A stretch of 64,000 nt of DNA from an uncultured Collinsella sp. GTDB taxonomy: Bacteria > Actinomycetota > Coriobacteriia > Coriobacteriales > Coriobacteriaceae. A model generated the notes under the pieces. It had not been told where the DNA came from and did no database searches. It saw nothing but the letters and a program-made list of their open reading frames with translations. Below, piece by piece: positions 7,340-16,702 of the stretch; the first letter of the stretch is position 1; each line of letters opens with the position of its first letter. Position numbers and translations under genes: made by a program. Location: NCBI GenBank assembly GCA_900549715.1, contig URPK01000004.1, forward strand, positions 58,712 through 122,711, given 5' to 3'.

Positions 7340-8272
7340 ATGTTTAACGGGACAGGGAGGATCCCCGAGGTCGGGGACGTAGGTTTGAAGGAACAGTTGA
7401 CAAGCAAATCCGATAATTCAGCAGCGTTACATACCTCGTTGCATGCGCTTGAGAAGCCATATTGTCGCGCTTCTCCAGCAAAGGGACGTATAACCATACA
7501 GGACGATATCATTACCACGTCCGCTCAACCTGACGTGCACGTGGACATCTGTGAAGATGGTCGTGAAGGAGCTGCGACGTTCATACGGTCACAGTCCATC
7601 CCCGCACCAGGCACCCCCGAGTTTGCAGATCTCTGCCGCTCCTTAGACAACCGTCCCGTGTCGTACCGCGCCCTTAAGCGCATTTTCGACATCATTTTCA
7701 GCGGTTTGGTGTGCTTTTTGGGCCTGGTGCCATGTACTGTACTGGCAGTCGCTATCACCCTCGACACCAAAGGCAGCCCTATCTACTCTCAGGAGCGAGT
7801 TGGAAGACTCGGCAGGCCGTTTCGCATTTATAAGTTTCGCTCAATGGTTGCGGATGCCGATGATGTGGAGAAGTATTTCACCCCAGAGCAATTGGCCACC
7901 TGGCGGCGTGAAAGAAAAGTGGATGACGACCCACGCATTACGCGTCTGGGACGGCTCATTCGCAAGACGAGTCTCGACGAGATCCCACAGTTTCTCAACG
8001 TGCTGTTAGGGCAGATCTCCATCGTTGGGCCGCGCGTTATCACTATCGACGAAGTGCAGAATTACGCACCCGAAGATCGTGCTGTCCTTCTCAGCGTGCC
8101 CCAGGGTATTACGGGCGCTTGGCAGTGCGGTCCGCGCAACCTTGCCACGTTTGAGAACGGCTTACGCCAAAAGATAGAGCTCGCATACGCGCGTGACGCA
8201 AATGTCAAGACCGACATTGACGTATTTTTCGAGACCTTCAAGGTGATGCTTGTTAGGAGGACCGGTAAATGA
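7340..8272 (+). CDS. Undecaprenyl-phosphate sugar-1-phosphate transferase (priming enzyme)
   Basis: This enzyme starts the repeat unit by moving a sugar-1-phosphate from a nucleotide sugar to undecaprenyl phosphate at the membrane. The bacterial sugar transferase domain occupies about residues 115-310: KRIFDIIFSG plus one hydrophobic segment (residues about 122-142), then RVGRLGRPFRIYKFRSM, DDPRITRLGRLIRKTSLDEIPQF and SIVGPR. The first 100 or so residues are hydrophilic and resemble nothing I know. The start is uncertain: the frame is open from 7265, and ATG 7340 is the first ATG after the antiterminator gene. The sugar specificity cannot be told. It overlaps the next gene by 4 bp. Confidence 0.88.
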   Translation: MFNGTGRIPEVGDVGLKEQLTSKSDNSAALHTSLHALEKPYCRASPAKGRITIQDDIITTSAQPDVHVDICEDGREGAATFIRSQSIPAPGTPEFADLCRSLDNRPVSYRALKRIFDIIFSGLVCFLGLVPCTVLAVAITLDTKGSPIYSQERVGRLGRPFRIYKFRSMVADADDVEKYFTPEQLATWRRERKVDDDPRITRLGRLIRKTSLDEIPQFLNVLLGQISIVGPRVITIDEVQNYAPEDRAVLLSVPQGITGAWQCGPRNLATFENGLRQKIELAYARDANVKTDIDVFFETFKVMLVRRTGK

Positions 8273-9108
8273 CACTAGTTACGAGTCAGCGGCATTCGGA
8301 TCAAGAGACCTCGCCTCTCGTTTCAGTCATCATTCCTTGCTACAACAGCGAGGTTAACATTGCTCAGACAATTGCGAGCGTGTCGGCCCAGACTATGAGC
8401 AACTTGGAGATTATCGTTGTTGACGATTGCTCGACCGATGGTAGTGCTCGAGTTGTCCGGTCGCTTTGCGCGAGTGAGCCTCGTCTTCGGTTTTTCCAGC
8501 AAGAAATCAATCAGGGCGTAGCCAGGGCGCGCAATAAAGCTCTGAGCGAGGCGCGTGGCCGATATATCGCCTACCTCGATTCCGACGATCTTTGGAGCCC
8601 CGAAAAGTTGGAGCGCCAAATCGCCTTCATGTCCGAGAACGCTTACGGGGCGTGTTTCACGTCCTACGAGACCATCAAAGAGAACGGGGCGCATATCAAC
8701 TATGTTCATGTACCGAGCTCCATAACTTATAAGCAGTTTCTCAAGAACACGATTACCTGCAGCCACTCGCTGCTATTTGACACAAACATTGTCGATAGGT
8801 CCCTTCTTGTCATGCCCGACATAAGGCGCGGTCAGGACTTCGCGACTTGGTGTCAGGTCATGAAGGCCGGGCATACCCTCCATGGCCTCGATGAACCACT
8901 TGCTGTTTACCGCAAGTGTGCAGGGTCACTGTCGAGTGATCCTATCAAGTCCGTGAAGCGCACTTGGAATATCTACCGAAACGTAGAGCATCTGCCGCTG
9001 CTCTACGCGGCATATTGCCAGTTCTGGCAGCTTTATCATGCAATCTTCAAGAGAATAGGAAGTAAATATTATGAGCATCTACCAAGATCTTCTCAATGGG
9101 AACACTAA
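8269..9108 (+). CDS. Family 2 glycosyltransferase
   Basis: The product is a GT-A fold transferase that adds a sugar to the lipid-linked repeat unit. Visible are VSVIIPCYNSEVNIAQTIASV, IIVVDDCSTDG and YLDSDDLW (the DxD metal-binding segment), all within the first 110 residues. The 279-residue length is short but usual for capsule GT2 enzymes. Its ATG overlaps the stop of the priming transferase (ATGA), and its 3' end overlaps the dehydrogenase gene by 38 bp, so translation of the three genes is probably coupled. Confidence 0.88.
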   Translation: MTLVTSQRHSDQETSPLVSVIIPCYNSEVNIAQTIASVSAQTMSNLEIIVVDDCSTDGSARVVRSLCASEPRLRFFQQEINQGVARARNKALSEARGRYIAYLDSDDLWSPEKLERQIAFMSENAYGACFTSYETIKENGAHINYVHVPSSITYKQFLKNTITCSHSLLFDTNIVDRSLLVMPDIRRGQDFATWCQVMKAGHTLHGLDEPLAVYRKCAGSLSSDPIKSVKRTWNIYRNVEHLPLLYAAYCQFWQLYHAIFKRIGSKYYEHLPRSSQWEH

Positions 9109-10384
9109 ACTTTCGCTCGTTGGTCTTGGCTACGTCGGCATGCCTATCGCCGTTGAGTTTGCCAAACACGTCAAGGTCATTGGATTCGATATCAACGAGC
9201 GTAAGATTGCCCAGTACAGAGCTGGGCTCGACCCCACTAAAGAGGTTGGCGACGATGCCGTCTCCCAGTCGTCCGTCGCGTTCACTTCAGATGCCACCGC
9301 ACTCGAAGAGGCCCGTTTCCACATTGTCGCGGTGCCCACGCCGGTCAACCAAGACAAGACTCCCGATTTAACTCCCGTGATCGGTGCGTCTGAGACCCTG
9401 GGTAAGCACCTCAAGCCTGGTTCTATCGTGGTCTACGAGTCCACGGTCTACCCGGGTGTCACTGAGGACGTCTGCGTGCCTATTCTCGAGCGCGAAAGCG
9501 GCCTCACGTGTGGTATTGATTTTAAGGTCGGCTATAGCCCCGAGCGCATCAACCCTGGCGACAAAGTTCACACGCTAACTACTATTCGCAAGATTGTCTC
9601 TGGACAGGATGCCGAATCCCTCGAAGAAATTAAGAACGTCTACGACATTGTAATTGCCGCCGGTACTTACCCTGTCTCCACCATCAAGACCGCTGAGGCT
9701 GTCAAGGTCGTTGAGAACTCCCAGCGGGATATTAACATTGCGTTTATGAACGAGCTTGCCATGGTTTTTGACCGTATGGGCATTGACACATCCGAGGTCG
9801 TCGAAGGTATGAATACCAAGTGGAACGCTTTGGGCTTCAAGCCCGGCCTTGTCGGCGGCCATTGCATTGGCGTCGACCCTTACTACTTTACCTACGAGGC
9901 TGAGAAGCTTGGCTATCATAGTCAGATTATTCTTTCGGGTCGTAAGGTCAACGACGGTATGGGTGAGTTCGTAGCCGACGCGGCCATCCGCGAGATGGTC
10001 CAAGCGGGTCTGGCCCCGGCCAAAGCGAAGGTCGGTGTGCTTGGTATCACCTTCAAAGAGAATTGTCCCGATGTTCGCAATTCTAAGGTCGAAGACATCC
10101 TCAAGCGCTTCGCGCAGTACGGTATCGAACCCTTGGTTTGCGACCCTTGGGCGGATGCGGCTGATGCTAAGCGCTCTTACGGGGTCGACCTCGTCCCGAT
10201 GGAGGAGATGCTCGACCTCGACGCGATTGTAGTTGCAGTCGCCCACGACAGATTTGTGTCCATGACGAGTGAAGACTACAAGGCTCTCTTCGCTGCCAAG
10301 GCCGACTCCGAGAAAGTTCTCGTTGACGTCAAAAGCATTCTCGACAAGGCGGATTTCTCTGGGTACCGCTACTGGAGGCTCTAG
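9071..10384 (+). CDS. Nucleotide-sugar 6-dehydrogenase, TviB/WecC-like
   Basis: The enzyme oxidises C6 of a UDP-sugar to a uronic acid with two NAD. An N-terminal Rossmann motif (LVGLGYVGMPIAVEFA), the central dimerisation domain and the catalytic-cysteine motif GGHCIGVDPYY (about residue 260) are present. Sequence flavour (GLGYVGMPIA, NPGD, KTAEAVKVVENSQRD) is closest to UDP-GlcNAc/ManNAc dehydrogenases such as TviB, not to the UDP-glucose enzyme at 18396. It therefore likely supplies an amino-uronic acid for the polymer. AGGA at 9056-9059 serves the ATG at 9071. Confidence 0.9.
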   Translation: MSIYQDLLNGNTKLSLVGLGYVGMPIAVEFAKHVKVIGFDINERKIAQYRAGLDPTKEVGDDAVSQSSVAFTSDATALEEARFHIVAVPTPVNQDKTPDLTPVIGASETLGKHLKPGSIVVYESTVYPGVTEDVCVPILERESGLTCGIDFKVGYSPERINPGDKVHTLTTIRKIVSGQDAESLEEIKNVYDIVIAAGTYPVSTIKTAEAVKVVENSQRDINIAFMNELAMVFDRMGIDTSEVVEGMNTKWNALGFKPGLVGGHCIGVDPYYFTYEAEKLGYHSQIILSGRKVNDGMGEFVADAAIREMVQAGLAPAKAKVGVLGITFKENCPDVRNSKVEDILKRFAQYGIEPLVCDPWADAADAKRSYGVDLVPMEEMLDLDAIVVAVAHDRFVSMTSEDYKALFAAKADSEKVLVDVKSILDKADFSGYRYWRL

Positions 10385-10431
10385 CGCATGAACTTAAATT
10401 ATTCTGTCGCGAAAAATCATTCTAACGAATG

Positions 10432-10542
10432 CGTGATCTTTCGCGAAGGATCACGTTCTTGGCTTTGAATGATTTCTTGCTCCTCGACCATTCTTACTAC
10501 TTTCTTGAGGGCTGTGGGCAACTAACTATTTCTTAAAATAGT
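10432..10542. promoter_or_regulatory. Intergenic hairpins inside the polysaccharide operon
   Basis: CGTGATC (10432-10438) pairs with GATCACG (10449-10455) with further pairing inside (TCGCGA), and ACTATTT (10525-10531) pairs with AAATAGT (10536-10542). These sit in the only larger gap of the first half of the operon, and there is no T-tract after the first. They may be a processing, pausing or attenuation site that the antiterminator overrides. Confidence 0.35.
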
Positions 10543-10560
10543 CGTTAAGGGCACGATGCT

Positions 10561-11625
10561 GTGAATTCTACTTCAAAAAAAATTGGTCTCATTGGTCGTA
10601 TTGATCCCGACAAAACTATGTTCGATGGCCAGACAATCAAGACTCGCATGACTTATCGCATGCTTTGTGAGCATTATGGCGCTGAGAATGTTGTCACGGT
10701 TGACACTCTTGATTATCGCCACCGCGCCTTGGCTGTCATGGCAAACTTTGCGCGCTGCTTGGTTTCGTGTAGTGACATTGTGGTGTCGCTCGCTATCAAT
10801 GGGCGCAGGGTCTTTTTCCCGCTTCTTTTCTTCGCTTCTAGGTTCATGGGCAAACGTGTCTATCACAATCTAATTGGTGGTTCGCTCGCCAACGATCTCG
10901 ATAAGTATCCAAAGTGGGTTAACTACCTCAACTCGTTCCAAGTTAACTGGGTCGAGTCGCGTGACCTAGTGGATATGCTCGCCGAAAAGGGCGTGACCAA
11001 TGCCGAGTATCTACCTAACTTCAAGTACTTTGATCAGACTGCAGGTGCGTTGAAGGCCCCTATGCATGCTGCCGGCGAGCCCTTCAGCTTCTGTACTTTT
11101 AGCCGTGTGACCGAACAGAAGGGCGTGGGTGACGCTGCGCGTGCCGTTGAGTCGCTGAATGCCGAAGGGCTAGCCTGCGTCCTTGACGTCTACGGTCCCG
11201 TCGACAGTGTCTACAAGACTGATTTCGAGCACGTACTGGCAGAATGTCCTCACGTGAAGTACAAGGGTTGCGTCCCTCCTGAACAAAGTGCGCTGGCTGT
11301 GGCGCCCTATGATGCCCTGTTGTTTCCGACTAAATGGAAAACAGAGGGCATTCCAGGTACCATTATCGATGCTCTTGCGGCTGGCGTGCCCGTTATAGCT
11401 GCAAGATGGCAGTACTACGCTGAAATGTTAGAGGATAACGTCACCGGCCTAGGCTATGAGCTGGGAGATAATTCGCTCCTTGTCAGTGAGATGGCTAAAT
11501 TTATGCAGCTCGACAATCACCAACGCATGGCCATGCGCAAATCTTGCTTGTCACGATTCATGGCGTACACTCCCGAGGTCGTCAGTTCCCAGATATTTGA
11601 TGAGATAGAGGGGATTCATCGGTGA
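10561..11625 (+). CDS. Family 4 glycosyltransferase
   Basis: A GT-B fold glycosyltransferase of 354 residues. The N-terminal Rossmann half starts IGLIGRIDPDKTMFDGQTIKTR. The donor-binding half contains FSFCTFSRVTEQKGVGDAARAV, DVYGPVD, YKGCVPPEQSALAVAPYDALLFPTKWKTEGIPGTIIDALAAGVPVIA. The EGIPGTIIDALAAG segment is the usual EGxPxxxxEA donor motif with Asp in place of Glu. Translation begins at GTG 10561 after AAGGGC. It is followed with a 4-bp overlap by another GT4 gene. Confidence 0.85.
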   Translation: MNSTSKKIGLIGRIDPDKTMFDGQTIKTRMTYRMLCEHYGAENVVTVDTLDYRHRALAVMANFARCLVSCSDIVVSLAINGRRVFFPLLFFASRFMGKRVYHNLIGGSLANDLDKYPKWVNYLNSFQVNWVESRDLVDMLAEKGVTNAEYLPNFKYFDQTAGALKAPMHAAGEPFSFCTFSRVTEQKGVGDAARAVESLNAEGLACVLDVYGPVDSVYKTDFEHVLAECPHVKYKGCVPPEQSALAVAPYDALLFPTKWKTEGIPGTIIDALAAGVPVIAARWQYYAEMLEDNVTGLGYELGDNSLLVSEMAKFMQLDNHQRMAMRKSCLSRFMAYTPEVVSSQIFDEIEGIHR

Positions 11626-12695
11626 AGGTTGCTTTTCTAGCTCAACACCTGAAAGCCTCTGGTGGAGCCGAGCGCGTACTGAGCGTATTCGCTAATGAGT
11701 TGTCCTCTAGGGAGGGCTTTGAGGTAAGCGTGGTTTTGATGTTTCCGCAAGGCTCGGAATACAGGTTAGATTCAAGCGTGAGGAAGGTGTACCTCTATAA
11801 TGACGATAGCCAGTACGCCGCTTCGAGTCCATTCGATCGCATTCTAAAAATTAGATATGCGCTCAAGGAATTGAAGATTGACTACGCTATCCCGTTCCTT
11901 TGGTTCATTTGTCTCTATACGTTTGCCGCTACAGTTGGTACGAACACCAAGTTAATACAGACGGTGAGAAATAATCCTGCCTTGGTTCCTGGCTCTAGCG
12001 TTATGCGTGCTGTCCGTTTAGCAACCATGAGGTTCTCTCATGGTTGCTTCGTTCAGAACACGGCTCAATTAGAGTATTTCCCCAAGAGCCTTAGAGACAA
12101 GATGGTCGTCATTCCCAATCCCATCTCAGACGAATTCCTTGAACTCGAGGTAGATCCAACTGTTTCCGATACTGTGGTCATGGTCGGTAGGCTTGTTGAA
12201 CAGAAGAATCACATCATGATGCTCAAGGCGGTTTCATTACTTCGCGATCAGGGACGAATCGTTAAAGTTCTAATCTATGGTGATGGCGACTTACGCCAGG
12301 ACATTTCAAATGAAATTAAACAAGCTGGGCTATCCGATATTTGTAAGTTGATGGGCAGCACTGAAGATGTGCCGAGCGTTTTCTCAAAAGCTGGGGTTTA
12401 CGTTCTTACGTCCAGATACGAAGGACAGCCAAATTCGCTTCTTGAGGCGATGGCATCCGGTCTTCCATGCATCTCCACGGACTGCCCCACAGGCCCGAGT
12501 GATTTCATTTCCGATGGGGAGAACGGATATCTTGTTTCAATCGACGACGTTCCCACGCTCGCGGAGCGAGTGGGGGAATTGCTCGCTAGCCCATCACTCC
12601 GAAGTAGGCTGGGCTTTAATGCTAAAAAAAGCATATTAAATTCATGCTCCCCAAAGATGTTGACGGATCGGCTCATAGATGCTTTCATTCACTAG
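11622..12695 (+). CDS. Family 4 glycosyltransferase
   Basis: A second GT-B retaining transferase (357 residues). It begins FLAQHLKASGGAERVLSVFANEL, the typical acceptor-side GGAERV motif. It carries MVGRLVEQKNHIMMLKAV and TSRYEGQPNSLLEAMASGLPCISTDCPTGPSDFI, the EGxPNSLLEA donor-phosphate motif. It resembles AmsD/WcaL-type exopolysaccharide transferases. The GTG start overlaps the previous stop, and the 3' end overlaps the polymerase gene by 17 bp, so these genes are translationally linked. Confidence 0.88.
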   Translation: MKVAFLAQHLKASGGAERVLSVFANELSSREGFEVSVVLMFPQGSEYRLDSSVRKVYLYNDDSQYAASSPFDRILKIRYALKELKIDYAIPFLWFICLYTFAATVGTNTKLIQTVRNNPALVPGSSVMRAVRLATMRFSHGCFVQNTAQLEYFPKSLRDKMVVIPNPISDEFLELEVDPTVSDTVVMVGRLVEQKNHIMMLKAVSLLRDQGRIVKVLIYGDGDLRQDISNEIKQAGLSDICKLMGSTEDVPSVFSKAGVYVLTSRYEGQPNSLLEAMASGLPCISTDCPTGPSDFISDGENGYLVSIDDVPTLAERVGELLASPSLRSRLGFNAKKSILNSCSPKMLTDRLIDAFIH

Positions 12696-13920
12696 ATTTA
12701 CGTTCAGCCAAACAAGAAATGTAAGAAGCCCACGCGATGGCAATTGCCTGCTAAATGCGCTGCTTGTTGCGACTTTTATCTTTGGATGCTTCTCCCCGTC
12801 ACAGCTTGGCCTTATCGGGCTGGGAGCTATTTCTCGGCCATTGAGAATGGTCGGCTACATATTTGGTATTGCCTATTTGCTCATTAATGCGCGATCAATA
12901 AAACTTGATTACCCCACTCTGGCAACGGTGCTGTTTGTGACCCTTGGACTCGTCCTTACCGCGTTGAAGGGCGACTTTTCCACTCTCTACCTTCAAACGT
13001 TGATTTCTATGGTGCTGATTTGCCTGGTGACCCAGGTGAGCCTGAAAGGCGATTCGGTCCTTTTTGTTACTGTGGCATTCTATGTTATCGGCTTCCTTGT
13101 CATCGCCAATGCGGCATTCATCCTTATCAGCCTCCGGTCGCATCCCTCGGGCTACTACCAAAGTGGCGATCCCGATGCAATGGCGGGCGTTTGGCTCCTG
13201 GGTCACAAAAACCAGTTACGCAATTGGATTATCCCCGCCATCGCTCTTTCTCACCTCCTGGATGTGGTCCGCCACAAGGGAACCACGGTTCGTACTCTCA
13301 TTGTTACGGTCATCGGCATCCTTTCGGCCTACTACTCCGACTCAGCGACTTCATTTGCTGTTCTACTTTTCTTTAGCGCTCTTCTTTTGTTCTCAATGCT
13401 GACCAATTCGAAGAAGCCCGTGCTACTCGACCCTGTTGTCGGGGGAGTCTTCACTGCCGTTGTGTTTTTCGTTTGTGTTATTCTGCGCAGGGTGCCTCTC
13501 TTAGGCTCTGTCATAGAGAACGGCTTGGGAAGGGATGCCTCTTTCACCGGTAGGACCAGTATCTGGGACGATGCGATGTCCTGGATTTCCAATGACCCTT
13601 TTGGAACGGGGTTTTTCACGGTTTCCCACTCGAGACTGATGAACGACTCCGGCTGGGTTGTGAATCATGCCCACGATGCCTATCTGGACACCACGCTCAA
13701 GTACGGTTTTGCGGGCTTGACTATCTTTATCGCCCTAGTTGTCATGGCGATAAAGTCGTTGGCCGGGACTACGAATTGGCAAGTCAGAGTCGCTCTGAGC
13801 GCATGCCTCGTGTCGTTCCTAATCTGCGGAATCTTCGGCGAATTATTCAACAGCGGCTATTTTCTCGTTTTGTATCTATGCTGCTATTGCGACATGATTG
13901 GACCGCAGGTCGATGATTGA
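12679..13920 (+). CDS. O-antigen/capsule polymerase (Wzy-like)
   Basis: A 413-residue polytopic membrane protein with about ten hydrophobic segments. Near residues 285-350 it has the Wzy_C/O-antigen-ligase signature: FTGRTSIWDDAMSW, then NDPFGTGFF, then VNHAHDAYLDTTLKYG. In Wzx/Wzy systems this protein joins flipped lipid-linked repeat units into polymer at the outer face of the membrane. The ATG at 12679 lies inside the end of the preceding gene. Its own end overlaps the flippase start, the classic wzy-wzx neighbourhood. Confidence 0.85.
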   Translation: MLSFTRFTFSQTRNVRSPRDGNCLLNALLVATFIFGCFSPSQLGLIGLGAISRPLRMVGYIFGIAYLLINARSIKLDYPTLATVLFVTLGLVLTALKGDFSTLYLQTLISMVLICLVTQVSLKGDSVLFVTVAFYVIGFLVIANAAFILISLRSHPSGYYQSGDPDAMAGVWLLGHKNQLRNWIIPAIALSHLLDVVRHKGTTVRTLIVTVIGILSAYYSDSATSFAVLLFFSALLLFSMLTNSKKPVLLDPVVGGVFTAVVFFVCVILRRVPLLGSVIENGLGRDASFTGRTSIWDDAMSWISNDPFGTGFFTVSHSRLMNDSGWVVNHAHDAYLDTTLKYGFAGLTIFIALVVMAIKSLAGTTNWQVRVALSACLVSFLICGIFGELFNSGYFLVLYLCCYCDMIGPQVDD

Positions 13921-15427
13921 CAGAACTGACGTAACTGCAAATCCTGCAAATTCCAAAGCTCAACTCGGTGACAAGGCCGCTTCTGCGACAAGATGGGCTT
14001 TTGCCTCTCAGGTCGCAGCAAAACTCATTTCACCTCTGACCACAATGGTCCTCGCGAGGCTGCTTACGCCTGAAGCCTTCGGCGTAGTGGCCTCTGTGAC
14101 AATGGTGACCTCCTTCGCTGACGTGTTTTCAGATGCTGGTTTCCAGAAGTATTTGGTCCAACACGAGTATTGCTGCAAGGACGATCTTCATAGATCGGCG
14201 AGTGTTGCTTTCTGGACCAACCTTACGGTCTCCCTTGGCTTATGGATGCTCATTGCGGCGTTCAATGAGCAAATTGCCACTGCAGTGGGGAATCCTGGTC
14301 TCGGGATGGTTCTCGTAGTGGCGGGTTTCTCCATTCTTCTTACCGCCCTGATAAGTGTCCAGACCGGTCTCTTTCAGCGTGCACTCGACTATCGGGTGCT
14401 ATTTAAGTCCAAGGTCATTTCTTCAGTGGTGATGCTTGGGGTCTCGGTCTCCCTTGCGCTGCTTGGCTTCGATTATTGGTCCATGGTGTTCGGCACCATC
14501 TCAAGCAATGTGTTTATTTGTGTCTTCTTAACAGTCAAATCGAGTTGGAGGCCTTGCTTCTTCTATTCATTTAAAGAGCTAGGGGAAATGTTCTCCTTTA
14601 GTGGGTGGACATTGCTGGAGACGATTTCTATCTGGCTGGTCTCCTGGGCGGGAACGTTTATCGTTGCGAACACCATGACTCAAAACCAAGTGGGTTTGTA
14701 TAAGACAGCCACGCAGATGGGAACTGCTGTCATGGGTATAGTGACGTCTTCCGTAATGCCTATTCTGTTTTCCTCACTTTCCCGCCTTAGTTCCGACCGT
14801 AAGGCGTTTGACGCCACTCTTTATAAGGTTCAAGCTTGTCTTGCGTACGTGCTGGTCCCCATGTGCTGCTGCCTCCTGTTGTTCCGGGATCTCGTTATCA
14901 CTGTATGCCTTGGCGACCAATGGCTCGATGCCTCCTTGTATCTTGGCCTCTTCTTCTTCAGTAGTTCAATCAAAATTGTGCTAAACAACATATGCGCAGA
15001 GGCATACCGGAGCATGGGCAAGCCCATGTATTCCATGATGGTCGAGCTCGCATACCTTGTGATTCTGGTCCCGCTCCTCTCGCTTGCATGTGCAAATGGA
15101 TGGGGGGCATTTTCGGTTGCGGCAGGGTTGGCCCAACTATGTTTGACGGTCATCACACTGGTGGTTTCTCATTTTCTAGTTGGTTTGAGCCCAAGGCGCA
15201 TGCTCAAGAACTGCGCTCCAGTTTTTGTCGCAGCTCTATCTTGCTCTGTCGCAGTCTTTCTTGTCAGGACATTCTTGCCAAAGTCTTATCTATTTGATGC
15301 CGTGCTCATAATGTTATATATAGCCCTTTATCTCTGTTTGACTTATTCGAGCGACAAACTCTCGACCATATACAATGCGGCCGTCCAGGCCCTCCGTCTC
15401 CCCAGTAAGCTGTTAATTGCGAGATAG
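13913..15427 (+). CDS. Polysaccharide repeat-unit flippase (Wzx/WzxC-like)
   Basis: A MOP-superfamily membrane protein of about 504 residues with 12 or more predicted membrane segments. The N-terminal ATRWAFASQVAAKLISPLTTMVLARLLTPEAFGVVASV is characteristic of WzxC/polysaccharide export flippases, which move undecaprenyl-linked repeats across the membrane. The ATG at 13913 overlaps the polymerase stop (13918-13920) and has AGG a few nt upstream. The frame extends to TTG 13898 but that adds nothing recognisable. Confidence 0.88.
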   Translation: MIDRTDVTANPANSKAQLGDKAASATRWAFASQVAAKLISPLTTMVLARLLTPEAFGVVASVTMVTSFADVFSDAGFQKYLVQHEYCCKDDLHRSASVAFWTNLTVSLGLWMLIAAFNEQIATAVGNPGLGMVLVVAGFSILLTALISVQTGLFQRALDYRVLFKSKVISSVVMLGVSVSLALLGFDYWSMVFGTISSNVFICVFLTVKSSWRPCFFYSFKELGEMFSFSGWTLLETISIWLVSWAGTFIVANTMTQNQVGLYKTATQMGTAVMGIVTSSVMPILFSSLSRLSSDRKAFDATLYKVQACLAYVLVPMCCCLLLFRDLVITVCLGDQWLDASLYLGLFFFSSSIKIVLNNICAEAYRSMGKPMYSMMVELAYLVILVPLLSLACANGWGAFSVAAGLAQLCLTVITLVVSHFLVGLSPRRMLKNCAPVFVAALSCSVAVFLVRTFLPKSYLFDAVLIMLYIALYLCLTYSSDKLSTIYNAAVQALRLPSKLLIAR

Positions 15428-15435
15428 GTGAAAGA

Positions 15436-15978
15436 ATGTCTAGAGATTTAAGTACCAAGTGTATCTGGAGGGTTATCTATGCTGCTTTGCCAAAATGGCT
15501 TCCAAAGTCCCAGCACAGCCGTTTAGCAAAACGCCTTCGGGGGTGGGTTTCTCGCAGATTCATTTTGAACGCAGGCAAGAATATTAATATTGAGCGAGGG
15601 GCCACGTTTGGCTCCGACCTTTCGCTGGGGGATAACTCTGGAGTTGGAATCAACTGCGAGATTCTCGGTCCCTGCGTCATCGGCAACGATGTGATGATGG
15701 GCCCGGAGGTGGTCATCTACACGCGTAATCATGCGCATGGTGACATAGAAAGGCCAATGCGCCTTCAGGGGTATGAAGACTGTCGCCCCGTGACTATAGG
15801 TAACGACGTCTGGCTTGGTCGCAGGGCGATGATTATGCCAGGGGTTAATATCGGTAACGGTTGTGTCGTCGCTGCTGGCGCCGTTGTTACAAAGGACGTT
15901 CCCGATTACTGCGTCTGCGGCGGAATCCCAGCTAAGGTGATAGCACGGCGAGGCCTCCGCCCATCGAAGGCAGAGTGA
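15436..15978 (+). CDS. Hexapeptide-repeat acyltransferase (WbbJ/Maa-like), first of three
   Basis: A left-handed beta-helix O-acetyltransferase of 180 residues. Repeats such as IGNDVMMGPEVVI, the catalytic-His loop TRNHAHGD, IGNDVWLGRRAMIMPGVNIGNGCVVAAGAVVTKDVPDYCVCGGIPAKVI are present. It probably acetylates a sugar of the polymer using acetyl-CoA. It follows the flippase after 8 bp. The acceptor cannot be predicted. Confidence 0.87.
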   Translation: MSRDLSTKCIWRVIYAALPKWLPKSQHSRLAKRLRGWVSRRFILNAGKNINIERGATFGSDLSLGDNSGVGINCEILGPCVIGNDVMMGPEVVIYTRNHAHGDIERPMRLQGYEDCRPVTIGNDVWLGRRAMIMPGVNIGNGCVVAAGAVVTKDVPDYCVCGGIPAKVIARRGLRPSKAE

Positions 15979-16158
15979 AAATTTAGTTAAACCCAGAAGT
16001 CCGAAGTTTATGGTGCTGTGAGCGGATTTAGCTGTTCCAAGATGGTCAAGTTCTGAATGGACAGACACTGTCAGCGCAAGTTTACCTTCAAGATAGATAG
16101 CAAAATTCTTTCGGACGTGGCCATCCGTAACCTGAAACATTGACAGGAGTAATTGGGT

Positions 16159-16677
16159 ATGAGCGTGATTTCTCAGATCAAATGGAAGCTCGCTTCGACG
16201 GAAAAGAAGTTGGCAACCCTCAAAAAGCGTGGACTTACTATTGGGGAGGGATGCGAGATCCTCAATGGCTATGATTTCGGTTCCGAGCCATATCTAGTCA
16301 CTATCGGTGAAAATGTTCGCATCACGGCGGGAGTGAAGATCACTACCCACGATGGCGATTGCTGGGTGCTTCGCCATATGCATCCGGAGCTTAGTGATTG
16401 CGATCGCTTTGGGCGCGTGACCATAGGTGACAACTGTCACATCGGCATGAATGCGCTTATTCTGCCGGGCGTCACCATCGGCCGAGATTGTATCGTGGGG
16501 GCCTGCGCGGTTGTATCTCACGACGTCCCCGATGGCACGGTTGTCGCCGGCGTACCAGCTCGACCCATCTGTACGGTTGAAGAGTACCGCGACAAGCACG
16601 ATGGCGACTTTCTCATGACCAAGCACATGACATGGGACGAGAAGCGTGCTTACGTTGAGGCACGGTTATCTGAATAA
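16159..16677 (+). CDS. Hexapeptide-repeat acyltransferase, second of three
   Basis: A 172-residue left-handed beta-helix transferase. It has VTIGENVRITAGVKITTHDGDCWVLR (TTHDG is the catalytic-His loop), TIGDNCHIGMNALILPGVTIGRDCIVGACAVVSHDVPDGTVVAGVPAR. Residues 1-25 are a basic, coiled N-terminus. AGGAG at 16145-16149 is 9 nt before ATG 16159, which I prefer to TTG 16153. A 180-bp gap without a visible gene precedes it. Confidence 0.86.
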   Translation: MSVISQIKWKLASTEKKLATLKKRGLTIGEGCEILNGYDFGSEPYLVTIGENVRITAGVKITTHDGDCWVLRHMHPELSDCDRFGRVTIGDNCHIGMNALILPGVTIGRDCIVGACAVVSHDVPDGTVVAGVPARPICTVEEYRDKHDGDFLMTKHMTWDEKRAYVEARLSE

Positions 16678-16702
16678 GCTAACACTATAGAAGGATAACG
16701 TT

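Noticed and set aside
16016..16158. Extra small gene in the gap between the first two acyltransferases
   Set aside because: Open frames there lie on the opposite strand of acyltransferase sequence and have no ribosome binding site.
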